A stretch of 64,000 nucleotides of DNA from Ramazzottius varieornatus (taxonomy: Eukaryota; Tardigrada; Eutardigrada; Parachela; Ramazzottiidae), in assembly GCA_001949185.1 (NCBI GenBank), contig BDGG01000001.1, positions 8,499,018-8,563,017 of the forward strand, read 5' to 3'. The position numbers and the translations under genes were made by a program. The notes beneath the pieces are model-generated. The model saw nothing but the letters and a program-made list of their open reading frames with translations, was not told the DNA's origin and searched no databases. Shown one piece after another: positions 32,670-43,980 of the stretch; the first letter of the stretch is position 1, and each line of letters opens with the position of its first letter.

Positions 32670-35169
32670 ATATTGTTTGTTTGTTTTCTGTGTGTGCGGT
32701 TTGGTCCTGCCAGGCCGGCATTATGCTTTTGAAATCTGGTTTTTTAGTGGTTTTAGCCGACTCAACATTTAAGGCTTAGTTCTTGAATTAAATCGAGAAG
32801 TCGAAATTAAAGTACACGTGCTTCGAACCGCGGTGTGTCCTGCATTGTCAAGTAGCTAGCTCACAACTGTCCGGCTGTTTGGGCAATGTCGATCCGAGTG
32901 GTCGTGTTTGCCGACCGTCCAGTTTTTTAAATCGAGCAGTCGGTTAACAGATCTCGCAGGTGAACTTTAGTGTTTAGTGCATTTCAAGATAACTCGTCGG
33001 TTGCCCGTAATCTGATGCGTTGGTACCGTTTCTTATACTGAATTGAGAATCAAGTCTGTAACGGTTTTTTATGGATAATTTTTATGGTAATCGACCGAAC
33101 GAGAAACTTTTGGATAGAAAACATCGTGCCTTCAGATCACTATTTGGAACATATGGGGCACTGGGTTTTGGATCAAAGGTATCTTAGTCCACGACATCAG
33201 TTGACGAATCAACTGGCACAGAAAAGCTTAAACGAATTCGCCGGAAGCTTCGCGCTTCACCTTTACCATCGACAATCTTTTGAGCCGAGCTGGAAACTCC
33301 ATACTGTGCTTCATATTAGAGCTTTCTCAACCTAGTCATGAGATGACTAGGGACGGTTTACGCCAGCAGGCGCACAGTAACAGTTTACGACATCCATAAG
33401 AACGGACCTTGGATAGGGTTGAATCTTCCTTGCGATCCTCGTGACTCACCACTGATCGCGGTCATTTTCCCGGATGGCATTCATTCGAAACTCTAGCATT
33501 ATGCCAGGACTTCGGTATATCGCTTGTCCGCGAGCAGCAGTCTTCGCACACGAAGTTCCGAAGGCAGACGCACATGCAGTCAGCTGCTTTGTTACATATG
33601 CTCTATTCTCCCGCTATCTCTACGAAGCCAGTAACCCATGGCGCCGCCTGCGGAACGTACGAGACGTACGGCGTACACGGGTGATTGTGTGGATGACGTA
33701 GGCCTGTAGGTGATGCCATGGGTGACAGTCTTCGTGAAGATATCGGGGCGATACAGTACTCCGCTGCGGAGTAGCAGCGTGGATCAGAAAATAGAACCAT
33801 TCGAAGCATGTTTTCCTTGTACAAGACGCTGTCAGCTGATGCCGGGTCAAACAAAGATATACTCTGAATAAGCCAACTTGCTACCACCTAGCATTTCGAC
33901 GCGGAAAAGTTCAGTTTGATTTTTGATGATTCATGCATTCATGCTTTCCATACAACTTTCCAAGATGTTTCGATCGAGCACGACATTATCTCAACATCGA
34001 ACAGTTCGTTTTGTTAACCGCTATGACTTCCGGTGAGGAAGGCGTACCCTACGGAAAGAGATTCAGTCTGCTGGATTCCTCATTTGTGTCCTGAACCCTA
34101 ATTTGATATAGACGAGCTCGTAGTTGTTTAGTTCGACTGTAAAAATCGAAAGTGAGTACAAAAACGCTGAGTTAACTGAGCAAACGATTTGAAACACTTC
34201 AAAAAGTCTTGTTTTAATCATTTCTGATTTTTTGTGCTGAAGGATAACGCGGAATTAGAAAAATACTTCTCGGAAACGCCCTCAAATTTGCGAGTTCTTG
34301 TATTTTCCACTTCGCACCTCCCGTGGTTTAAGTCATATTCCGACAAATTCCGCATTAATATATCTCGCCGGAAATTTCTCAGGAAGTAGCAGAACGAGCG
34401 GTGAATCCAGAGAAATTGATCTCCGAGATAAGTAATAATCGCATCGAGAAGAATTTGAAGTTAGGAATAGTGGGAAGAATGATCAAAACCAATTCTCGGC
34501 CATTCCACTACATTTTAAGTAGACTAGGCTCTTACTCGTACTACCATTTTGCGAAAAGACGTACGCATTCGAGCGGTTAGGTCAGTTAATCGACGAGTTC
34601 ACCTCCCTCTGTAGGCCGGGACTTCCCATGCGCAACGTGTTTCTCGGAAGAGCTCCTGATAGTAAGTTCTAGAAGCAACACTTCCAAACTTTGTCGCCCT
34701 ACCTCGGTGAACGATAACGTAGAACATGGTTAGAATTTCTAACTGACAAAGAGACCTCCAGGCCATGTCATACGCCGATCATGCTACCGATGCTTTCACG
34801 TCATAGCTATGGCTCTTCGTTCTTGACAAACTATGGGGAGGAAAGCAGCCCTCGAGGGCTGCTTATATCGAAAGTAAAATGCGCATATCTCATGCACACC
34901 CCTAAAAATTCAAAACTACATCTCTCAGCTGGTTTCCGATTCCTCCGTGCTTCTCAGCGAGAGATATCTTTGCCCGGTTGCGATACTCGATACACATTAT
35001 CTTCGAGGATATCACGGAAAGAGAGTGACCAGAGAGAAAGGCTGGAGTGCCAGCCCAGTCAGATGGTAAATTATACCCACAATCCACCTCGCGAAACTCG
35101 CGCAACTCCGGTCTGTTACGTGCTGTATTCGAAATTCGGAATTCCAACTCACTCACATTTGATTCGAGC
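32670..35169. other. No gene recognised; palindromes
   Basis: Only short frames without features. Notable structures are the 22-bp perfect palindrome at 34843-34864 (AAGCAGCCCTC/GAGGGCTGCTT), the 17-bp TACTCCGCTGCGGAGTA near 33757, and ACCCATGG...CCATGGGT arms about 90 bp apart (33635-33722) around CGTACGAGACGTACG. Confidence 0.45.
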
Positions 35170-35171
35170 TA

Positions 35172-37868
35172 CGAGGTAAAACCAGCAAACTTGTCCATGC
35201 AAAATCGCATGGCGAACTTGCCCGCCTTGGATCTCGGAAAGTACTGACTGCTGTTGCGTGTTTATTGAGTCGTTAGATAGCAGAAAACGTCTCGATTTCA
35301 CCCAGACTAGTCCGAAAGCAAAGGAGCATGCAGGAGACCTCCTATGAGGTCTTTCAGGAAGAGGGGTTGGTGCTATGTTAAAAAGCCTATGGGAAAACTT
35401 TTGAGCCAGTCGACAGAGGCGCGCATGTCGCGTTTTCTGGTCTATGAGAGTACGTCACTTGATCGTTAATGAGCTGCACACCACCTTGTCTTCGCTGGGA
35501 ACCAGTTGGGTGACATATTTGCGTCGCGCTAACAATATGCGGTACGGTAATGCAACACTGCCAGTTTTCATAAAAGAAATTTGCAAGCTTCTCGAGCTTG
35601 CTACGTTTATTTTCGAAAGGGATTGCCACAAAATGCCTCAGTCTAAGCTTTGTACAGCAGTAGAAGTTAGCAAACAGATCATGGATGCTGCCATCCAAGC
35701 GGTGAAAACGGAGGAAATGAGCCAGCGTTCGGCAGCTAAGGCATATGGTGAGTCGCAGCAGGCTGAGGAATCGCCTCCAGAATCGTCACACGGGACATCA
35801 GGGTGGACAAACGAAGTTTTCCCCGCGGATGGAAACGGAGTTAGTGGAGCTACTGAAAGCATGCTATGATATGGGGATTCCTCTAAATCGATATCACTGC
35901 TACCAGCTCTTCTCGCAGGTAGCGGTTGAACTCGGTAAGGTTGGCAACTACTGTTATCCCCTTTGACGATTGCCAGCTAAATATCCCTTTCTTTGATTAC
36001 AGGTCTGCCGAACACTGCCTGTAACGCTCAGTCGTTTCGAAGTTTCCTTGATCGTCACGACGAAATTTCTCTCCGCATTACGCATGCCTCGAACCGGAAA
36101 CAAGACCGAGAGTGGACAGCGGAAGTATGCGAGGAGTACATCTCGAAGCTGCAGAAACTGTACGATGAAGGATTCCTTAATATACCGGAGCAAGTCTGGA
36201 ACTTGGACGAGACAGCATTTGATACTACCAACTTGTTCGACAGGGTGGTCGGGAGGAAAGGAACGAAGCAGATTCCGTCTCAGTACAACGGAACCGCAAA
36301 GGAGTGTGTCACGGTGCTACCATGTGGAAATGCTGCTGGACTCCAGCTCAAGCTTCTGGCCTTATACTCGGGCAAGTTTCACCTCAAGTCTCGTCTGGAA
36401 GACACTTTTAACATGTGTTACCATGCTGTAAATGAATCCGGATACATGGACCAGCTGAACTTCGCCAACTACATCAAGGAAGTCCTTTCTCCCCGAGATA
36501 ACAGCAGTGCTGGTAAGTTTCGCTCATATTGCTGTGTGACGTCGGAGCATTTCAGGTGCAATTGTGAAAATTGTTCTGAAAAATGAAGATGCTTGTGAAG
36601 TCGGTCGTCATGCCCGTTCTTATTAGGGATTCCCTTCTTGATTTGTTTATTTTCTAGAACGTTATCTTCGTGGACGGCCACTTCTCTCATGTGAACAACC
36701 TTCTGCTTGTTCGATATTGCCGAGAGGTTTTCTAGGAGACAGGCAGACGTGTGGAGATCTTCTGTTTCCCGTCTGGCCAAACTTCTCGCCTTCAGCCTTT
36801 TGACGTGGCAGCATTCGGCGGAATTAAATACAGATGGAACAAGTACCTCCGTGATCGGCGCGTCAAAACAGGTGGTCCGGTATGTCAGGGAATCAGTTTG
36901 TATGTTTTTTACGAATTGAAAGTTTGAAATATTACACCTGATTGTCTTCTAGGTAACGAAGGATACCTTGCTTTCCCATCTGGTCATGTTGTGGTTTCGA
37001 ACGGACGGGTTTCCGCCGGAGTTCGCTTTCAACGCCGGGACAAACCTGAAGTCGGGCTTTGCACAATGTGGCCGCTTCCCATTCAACCCCGACATGATCC
37101 GAAAGACAGTCAAGCCTTACACCGATCCGTCCATCCTTCAACGCGGAATCCGCCAGGTTCAGTCAGAGATAAACCACGACAAGCTGGCGGAAGTGCTGCG
37201 CGTAGAGTACGGTATTACTGACGCCGATGGCTTGCAAGAGATAGAAACCTCTGTCGAGAACGTTCTCAAGGGTCTCACCACCGGTATGGTACTTGCGGGT
37301 GCAATGGCGAAGACACTAATGGCTGAAGCGCCTAAGAAGAAACGTCTGGGAAAGAACAACATGCTCAGACTGAAAGCTAGTGCTTTGATAACGTCAGACG
37401 AAATGGTGGCAGAAATCGAAGCGGAATCCGCCAGAAAGAAAGCCGTCCAAGCTGCTGCTAAAGCCGCCAAATCATCAAGAGCATCTAAGCGAAAGGCACC
37501 GGAACCTGAACCAGTGTTAGAGCCTCCCGGAAAGAAAGCCTCGAAAGCTACAACAAAGAAGCCAAGCAGGAAGTGATATCCTTCTTGATTTACCGTGGCC
37601 TTTCAATAATGTTCACCTTTTACCTCCCATGTTGAGAAAGAGTAAAAGATGCTCGCGGAAGCATTTGTACTGTATAATGGCAGGATAAATTCTGCGGAAA
37701 AAGAGTTAGGTCACACCGCACTTCGTAATAGTTACCGTACGTTGGGGGACAGATACCACGAAATAGTTGCGGTAAGTGTGGTAATAGACGGTGCTTCCAC
37801 CACGCGGCCTTAAAATGGACAAGTTCGCCATGCGATTTTGCATGGACAAGTTCGCTGGTTTTACCTCG
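35172..37868 (+). mobile_element. Pogo-like DNA transposon with TA target duplication
   Basis: 49-bp terminal inverted repeats (35172-35220 and 37820-37868, one mismatch) start CGAGGTAAAACCAGC and contain TTGTCCATGCAAAATCGCAT. TA at 35170-35171 and 37869-37870 is the expected target duplication. The 2.7-kb body holds a spliced transposase gene in plus orientation. The ends are almost identical, but the gene carries a frameshift and a stop. It is unrelated in its ends to the pogo-like element at 22636-25009. Confidence 0.85.
35633..37576 (+). pseudogene. Pogo-like transposase in at least four exons, inactivated
   Basis: The ATG at 35633 starts a psq-type helix-turn-helix (KTEEMSQRSAAKAYG); a frameshift near 35746 then continues VSRSRLRNRLQNRH and MGIPLNRYHCYQL. 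Exon 1 ends 35934 (donor CTCG|GTAAGG). Exon 2 is 36003-36512 (acceptor GATTACAG, donor GCTG|GTAAGT) and carries QVWNLDETAFD, the first catalytic Asp. Exon 3 is 36658-36879 with NVIFVDGHFSH (second Asp), an in-frame TAG at 36733, and LQPFDVAAFGG (third Asp). Exon 4 is 36953-37576 with CGRFPFNPD and a Lys/Ala-rich basic tail (nuclear localisation likely). The phase of exon 2 to exon 3 does not fit directly, so another small exon or an indel lies between them. Confidence 0.8.
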
Positions 37869-37870
37869 TA

Positions 37871-40800
37871 ATCAAACTAATTCACCAAGCAGTTTCCTAC
37901 TTCAACGGGTTTTGCAAGCAAGACTGAAGAGCCCTGTTGTTATACAGAAATCGTCGGGATGTAGGGTGCACAGTTATCAAAGAACAGCAGGAGACTTCGA
38001 AAGAGGTGGGAACTGAAATCATGACACAATCGATCGCGGAAGACGAGAACGAAAAACATGAAATGCGTCTCTGTCGGAACTCGATAGAGGCAATACGCGC
38101 AAAGCCACAGCAATCAGTCAAAAATTCGTCCATTAGAAACTGGAAGACTGACAGACCATTGGCTACAAAAGCGCAAAGTCGGAGCACGCTGCCAACAGAA
38201 AATGGAACTTTTGCCAGCGTCTCCTCGCCTTCGCTGTTCCAATCACTGGACAGGAACAGCTGGTATTTTGAAAACTTCGAATCTAATCGGCAGTGGCTCA
38301 GTGTGACGTCACTTTGTGACCCTTGTGTTCTGCTAAGTCTCCATTTTCAATAGGCATCCATTCAATCATTAAGGCCTTCAGAGACTGACTACACCTCTGG
38401 TGGGATTACACTGGCGGTGCAATTGGCTCCCCCCGCACGTCACGAGTGGACTATTCGTTTCACTGAAAATTAAATTCTACAGTTTTTCTGGTGTAATTAC
38501 GACCTACTCTGGAGCGACCCGTAATCCCACCAGCTGATGAATTTTCATTTTCCACTTCGCTTTGCCGGAGTCAGCTCGGTGGACCTCGTCCGTCTTACTA
38601 TCATCCCTTCTTCGCTCTCGTCTTATTCTATTTCGTGGTACTTAATTTATCTGATTCTTCTGAACTGTATCGGACCGAAGAGCGAGGCAACTCGGTTAAG
38701 TAGCGATGTGCTGGAATCAGGACGACAACCGGTCAAAAGACGTCCTGGGGAAAGCTCTACCGGGATGCCCTTGCTCTGTTTGAAACGACTGGAGAAGGTG
38801 TGACGAAAGGAGACATGTAGCGAGAGAGTGCTGATACCCAGGGTGACAAAATCAATCAAGCTGAACTAAACAGGCTTGTCTACGGAAGAAGCCTGGTCAG
38901 TTTCATCAGACAATCAACTTCTCAGTTGAGTAAATGTTGATTGTTGATTTATTCCTAGGTGGTGCCAAGTAATGAAATTCGGATTTTCTGTTGCTACTGA
39001 GCTCATGTCGTTCAGAAATCCCACTTTTATCATGTTCCGTTTCACATGTCTAACGTACTGTGTTGCGTGTCTAGGTAGGATGGAAATAGCATGTCCCTTT
39101 CGCAGTCGTATATACCCTGTCTTCTGCGGTAGTCCTGAAATGGCTACGCCTTCCACAGCGGGAAATAAGGATGTGACGGCTGATGATGGGGAATGGAACG
39201 AACGACGAGGAAGATAGAGTTGATTATTACACAATGATTTCCTCTTAATGTGTCCTCATTGCGGACGGAACAACCATGAAAACTGGGTTGATCTGGGCAC
39301 TGTGGAAATCGTCCGACTGCATTGCAGGGCATGCAGCCAGAGGTGGTGTCACGTTATTCTGTGACACTTTGGAGAATGAGGGCCGAGTGCTTCAGCGACG
39401 GTCACTCTAAGTGTTATTCCTCTGACTTCACCTAACAAGTTAGCATGTCTGAGGCCCCAATGAAATGCTAATCAACCGGGACGTCCGTACACTTGCAGTC
39501 CTGTGGTTGGGATTCACTTCCTAATGTAACCGGTGTACCAACGGCTTTTCCAACGTCCACTCGTTGGATATATCCTCCCCGTGGTAGCCTTTCCTCGAAG
39601 CTTCGGTTGCGGCGTCGAGCCGAAACCTGCTGGAGTTCGGCAAACCGCGAAAACAAAACCTCACGAAATTGGTCCTTGACAGCGAAGCACCTTTGGCGGG
39701 AACGAAGAAAGGCTCGTCCGTGGAAGTAACTGAAGGCCGGAAACTCAAGTATTCTTGCGCGGCGCGTACCGGAAATACTGAGCGCCCAGTTGAATCTTCT
39801 TTCTCAGTTATATGCCTGTTCTTTCTTAGACTCTTTTCTTTTCACTAATGGCCAAGCGTTCCATGTTTCGTAGTTCGCCGATGAAGGATAATTATTTTTT
39901 TGGGGACGCGAAGAAGATAGATTCCGAGTGATTTGGGAAACTCAGTCTTTTTGGTTTACCATGCTTCACAGACCAGAGACAATACCGCTCTGGACGGCTG
40001 ACTTTACAATGACTACTTCGTACGGAGAATTAACAGACAAAGCTAGATACTGAAGTGTTGAGTACTAATATTTACAAGGATGAGGGACAATTAATTTCCC
40101 GAAAGTTCGTTATTTGCCCGTGTCTAGCTAATGAGAGACTCAAAACCTCGTTCCCCACCATCCCGATGCGGATTTCAGTGTTAGTTTGAAAAACTGACCT
40201 GTTTTCAAGTTGACCTGGGATGGACGCACCTGCGGGCTTTTCCGTAGCCCGAGGAAGGTGTCGGTGACATTTCTTCCCCGTAGTTTTGTCGACAGCCAAG
40301 AATCATAGCTACCACGTGAAAGCAGCGCTCATACGATCGGCGCATGACATGGTATGAACGTCCCCTTGTGAGCTATAGTCGGAAAACGGTTTGTTGCTGG
40401 CATAACCAAATGAAAATCTGAGGACAGACAGATCACTGACTAAATGTGGATACTGGGCACTTATATAAGAAGTGACCATAAAACGAGCCACGTATTCAGA
40501 GTGTGACTCGAACGTTACAATGGAGAATTAACGAACCCGATGACTTCAACGTCAAATCCTTGAGAAACCGCCTTTGTTTTCAGCGAAAAACCGGGTCCGA
40601 CGTTGGAAAACCTCACTCGAATCATTCAGTGTGCCGCTCCGCCCGTACTAACTTCACCAGTTATGTTGTGATAGTTATCTGCTGGCGTCGTCTTGTAATG
40701 ACGAGATAACTCCATTTCTGACCTCTGCCAAAGGTCGACCAAGACAACAGAGAAGAGCGGCAACCACAATCATAAGTTTGCTATAGAAGGCTAGAAATAA

Positions 40801-42190
40801 CTTTCTGTAAACCCGAACGTTACTAACCTGTTCTGCTTTATGGTTTCACTTGGTATGCCGCTACGAATACTGGATTACACAAATGTCTGTAACTACTCGA
40901 GTTTTTCTTTAAAGAGGACAAAAGTCAAGGACACTTTCGCCAAGCGGGAACGCCATCGGTGTACGAGAAACGGACTATGAGCAACTCACCATATTCTAGC
41001 TGAAACAAGCACAACCTAGAAAGAAGGACGACCTACAACTTTAGGATGTTCGAATGCGTAAACCCACTTCTCTGTTTTTGTGTGTTCTAATCTAGTTCGA
41101 AAAGCGGCGGCATTCCTCGCTCAACCTCACAGCGTCCGAGAATTCCAACGGTTTTGTAAGTGTCATTTTGCGCGACTAGAAGGCTAGATCTCTTATGTGA
41201 ACACAAAGACGGCCAGTAAACATGTCATACACGGTCATTTTTGTATGGACTAGATAAAGTGCTCCGGAAGAGGAAAATACGTAAAACTATCCCGTCGCTA
41301 TCTGTGATTTTGCTCCATTTTGACACCACTGCGTTGTCTCCCATAAAGACCTGCAGCCGACTGTGTCTGTTGTGTGCCAAGTAACTTACCTTATGCACTC
41401 GTTGGTTTTTCTTGGAAGAACGAAAGAAACATGCCGTTGTTCGTGGTTTTGTTTGCTGCTCTTTCCCCGTGACCATCGTTTCGTGCAGACGAAGAAGCAT
41501 AAAGTATGAACAAGGCCGCTTGCTGTTCTACAGGTTATGCTGATGGGCTTTCCCTAGCACCCGATTTTTCTAGTTTTTTAACAAAACAAGGTATGATTAT
41601 TTATAGAAGAATAAACGACACTGCACGCCAATTCTTTGTGTATGGCTTGAATCGTAGACAGGCGAAAAAATCACTGTGGATTCATGATAAAGACTCATTG
41701 TTTACAGCGAATAGACCCTGGCACAAGATTGAAATGCTCTACTAGTTCTCGCACTAAATATCTTTCGATGTGACCAGATTTTCGAGACTTTCAAAAAAAT
41801 CGGCGCGAATTGTCCAAGAGTTCGAAAAGAAAATTCACCTGGCCTTAAAACATTTTGAGAGTCGATTATTCGACATGTTTTGATTCTCCGGTGAGGGACT
41901 CTTACACAGTAGGGTCCAGTCGTACGTAGAAATATGCTATATTTCAGCCTTCGGCCAGTAGAGCATTGAAACATCATAAGCTATTGACCTAGAGGATTTG
42001 AACATTATCCATTTGTCATTTACCAGCAAATCCATCACATTTCTGCTATTTTCAGGTGATGAAAAAGACCTGCTGACCGTGCTGACCTGCTGACCGTGAT
42101 CTCCCGCCGATTTCCGGTTCTGTCTGGCTAAATAATAAAGCAAAGTGTTGGGCGATGCTTAGGAAATAATTTGGAATTTTAGCTGCTCAC
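37871..42190. other. Long stretch without a confident gene
   Basis: Frames up to about 138 residues (37937-38353) have no recognisable domain. A small foldback has arms TCTGGTGGGATTAC (near 38396) and GTAATCCCACCAG (near 38521). A zinc-ribbon mini-frame (39248-39364) is listed separately. No terminal repeats or splice-linked exons were convincing. Confidence 0.4.
39248..39364 (+). CDS. Possible zinc-ribbon microprotein or exon
   Basis: A 38-residue frame from ATG to TGA begins MCPHCGRNNHENW and ends LHCRACSQRWCHVIL. The pattern C-x2-C-x20-C-x2-C is that of a zinc ribbon. A frame shortly upstream (MATPSTAGNKDVTADDGEW, 39139-39216) could be a neighbouring exon, but no good splice pair joins them. 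It may be a chance frame. Confidence 0.22.
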   Translation: MCPHCGRNNHENWVDLGTVEIVRLHCRACSQRWCHVIL

Positions 42191-42272
42191 GGTAGCTGAG
42201 GTAATTGTCAGTTAGCCAAGTATTCGCCAGTTTGGCGAGTTAAAAGAGTTAGGTATCGCTCCTCGTACTGAA
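42191..42272 (+). repeat. Dispersed repeat family B, copy 2
   Basis: Carries AAGTATTCGCCAGTTTGGCG with GTAGCTGAG upstream and CTCGTAC downstream, aligning to 18288-18368 (inverted) and 45405-45483 (direct). It lies about 300 bp upstream of the TATA box of the EGF-repeat gene. Confidence 0.6.
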
Positions 42273-42564
42273 TGAGCAAACACTGCAAGGTTTGGCTTCG
42301 TAAGTTTTCTTATCGAAAAAAACCTCTATCGAGCCTTAGCAAGTGTCCTAGGCTGACGTATGTGAGCGTGCATAACCTGAATGCTCACTGGGTAACGCGG
42401 AGAATTTACATTCACCTGTGTGATCAACGTAATTTCGGAATGCTATTTGGAGCTAGACAGGCAATGAACAGCTCATACCGTGCGAAAAACCAACGGACAT
42501 GCGGAAGATCGATGAATTCTGTTGATCTCAAGCTCGTTCGAAATATATGGGACCTGAATTTCCG

Positions 42565-42573
42565 TATAAATAG
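42565..42573 (+). promoter_or_regulatory. TATA box of the EGF-repeat gene
   Basis: TATAAATAG lies 78 bp before the ATG at 42651, placing the likely transcription start near 42595-42600 and giving a leader of about 50 nt. Confidence 0.6.
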
Positions 42574-42650
42574 ACTGCAACCCGATATCTAGTCTGAATA
42601 AACCGCAAGTTCATCCCAGTACATCCCCAAGACGCGCGTTGAGCCTCATC

Positions 42651-43980
42651 ATGCCATTCCCGATCTTTCTTCTCACGGTTTGTGTGGTGCTGGTACCCTA
42701 TGTCGCTTCTTTCGGTTCGCGTGACTCTAGAGCCGGAGGTGCAAGTGGTAGCTGCTCAACGATACAGAGGCGTATGGTTATCGGCTGTAACTGCACCATG
42801 CCGGGTATCCCTTGCGGGCAAAATTCGATTTGTGTTCGCTCAGCTGGATCTTCAACAGGACTAAAGTGCCAATGTGGCTCCGGGTTCACCGGCACAAATA
42901 ATGGATGTCAGGAAAATTTGGCTGTTCAGGACCAGTGGGTGTATTTCGTCGGTTCACAAACATGCACCAACGAAAGGGTTTTCGACTTGGTAAGTGTTTT
43001 CGTCCAAATTTTAGTGCAAAATGTTCAGGACTGATGTTGTAGGCATGCGGGGGAACACCTCCGCTAACATGTTCACTCAATTTCTTTAACGCAACCGACA
43101 CTGCGTCAGGAAAATCATACGGCGGTACTCCTCCTTTCTTGAATGTGGTCAATCCAAGCACTGGGTGCTGCTTTGTCACCGCAGCCGCCGCGGCTCCAGA
43201 GGAAGACATATACGTGTGCTACGGGGCTACCGCAACCGATGCAGCCGGAGCTTCGGTTTCAACAACCAGCGGTGTCTGTGTAAGCACGTGTACCGGCCTC
43301 CTGAAGCACAGGTATCTTCAGCTGTATTTTTGCAGGTTCTGTTTCAAAAACCCACTGCAAATGCAAACTGCCCCGCAATAGTGCCAGGACCTTTGACTCT
43401 GGCCTCCTCTGGACCGACGTTTATCGACAACTGTTTCGATCCAAACCTTCCGATTATTACGTTACAGGTAATATGGCGTGTCCCGCCTCTGCTATTCAGG
43501 GGTATATACTTTATGCACCGTAAGGGTGCAATATTGTAGTAATCACGGCCTTAGTTACAAAAACCGAATCGGGTTTCGATCAGTGAAAACTCATCTTTGC
43601 GTTTGCGCTAGCCCTCCGGGGGAACTGGTCCCTTCACCTACTCAATTGTGGTGGACCAGAGTAGCGTGATCGGGCTCTCGACTGCCGACCAGCTGGCACT
43701 GTTTGCAGCACCGGGATTTTCGAATGGCCTCCTTCGCCTACTGAACCCTTCCACTGGAGGAGTGACTCTTTTGCCGGTGGGTCCGGGTCCCAGCGGGATT
43801 CAGCAAACCATTACCCTCTGTTACACGGCAACGGTGACCGACGCTAAAAGAGCGACAGCATCGACCAGATTTTGCGTAAGTTTTAACTTACAATCACATT
43901 CCTTCCAATACGAACAACCTTTCCTTTGACAGGCAACGATTGAAGGAAATGATTGTCCGGTTGTAATTGGTAGTGGCTAA
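42651..43980 (+). CDS. Secreted EGF-like repeat protein, five exons, intact
   Basis: Exons are 42651-42989, 43043-43279, 43336-43467, 43612-43875 and 43933-43980. Every intron is phase 0, begins GTAAG or GTAAT and ends in AG. Joined they encode 339 residues with no stop. Residues 1-20 are a signal peptide (MPFPIFLLTVCVVLVPYVAS). Residues about 45-90 form an EGF-like module (CNCTMPGIPCGQNSIC, then KCQCGSGFTGTNNGC). The rest holds two related modules, one in exon 2 and one over exons 3-4, sharing GGTxP, NPSTG and a CYxATxTDA motif, each ending in Cys at an exon border. The protein is likely extracellular and disulfide-rich. I know no named family for the repeat. The TATA box at 42565 supports a real gene. 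Confidence 0.8.
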
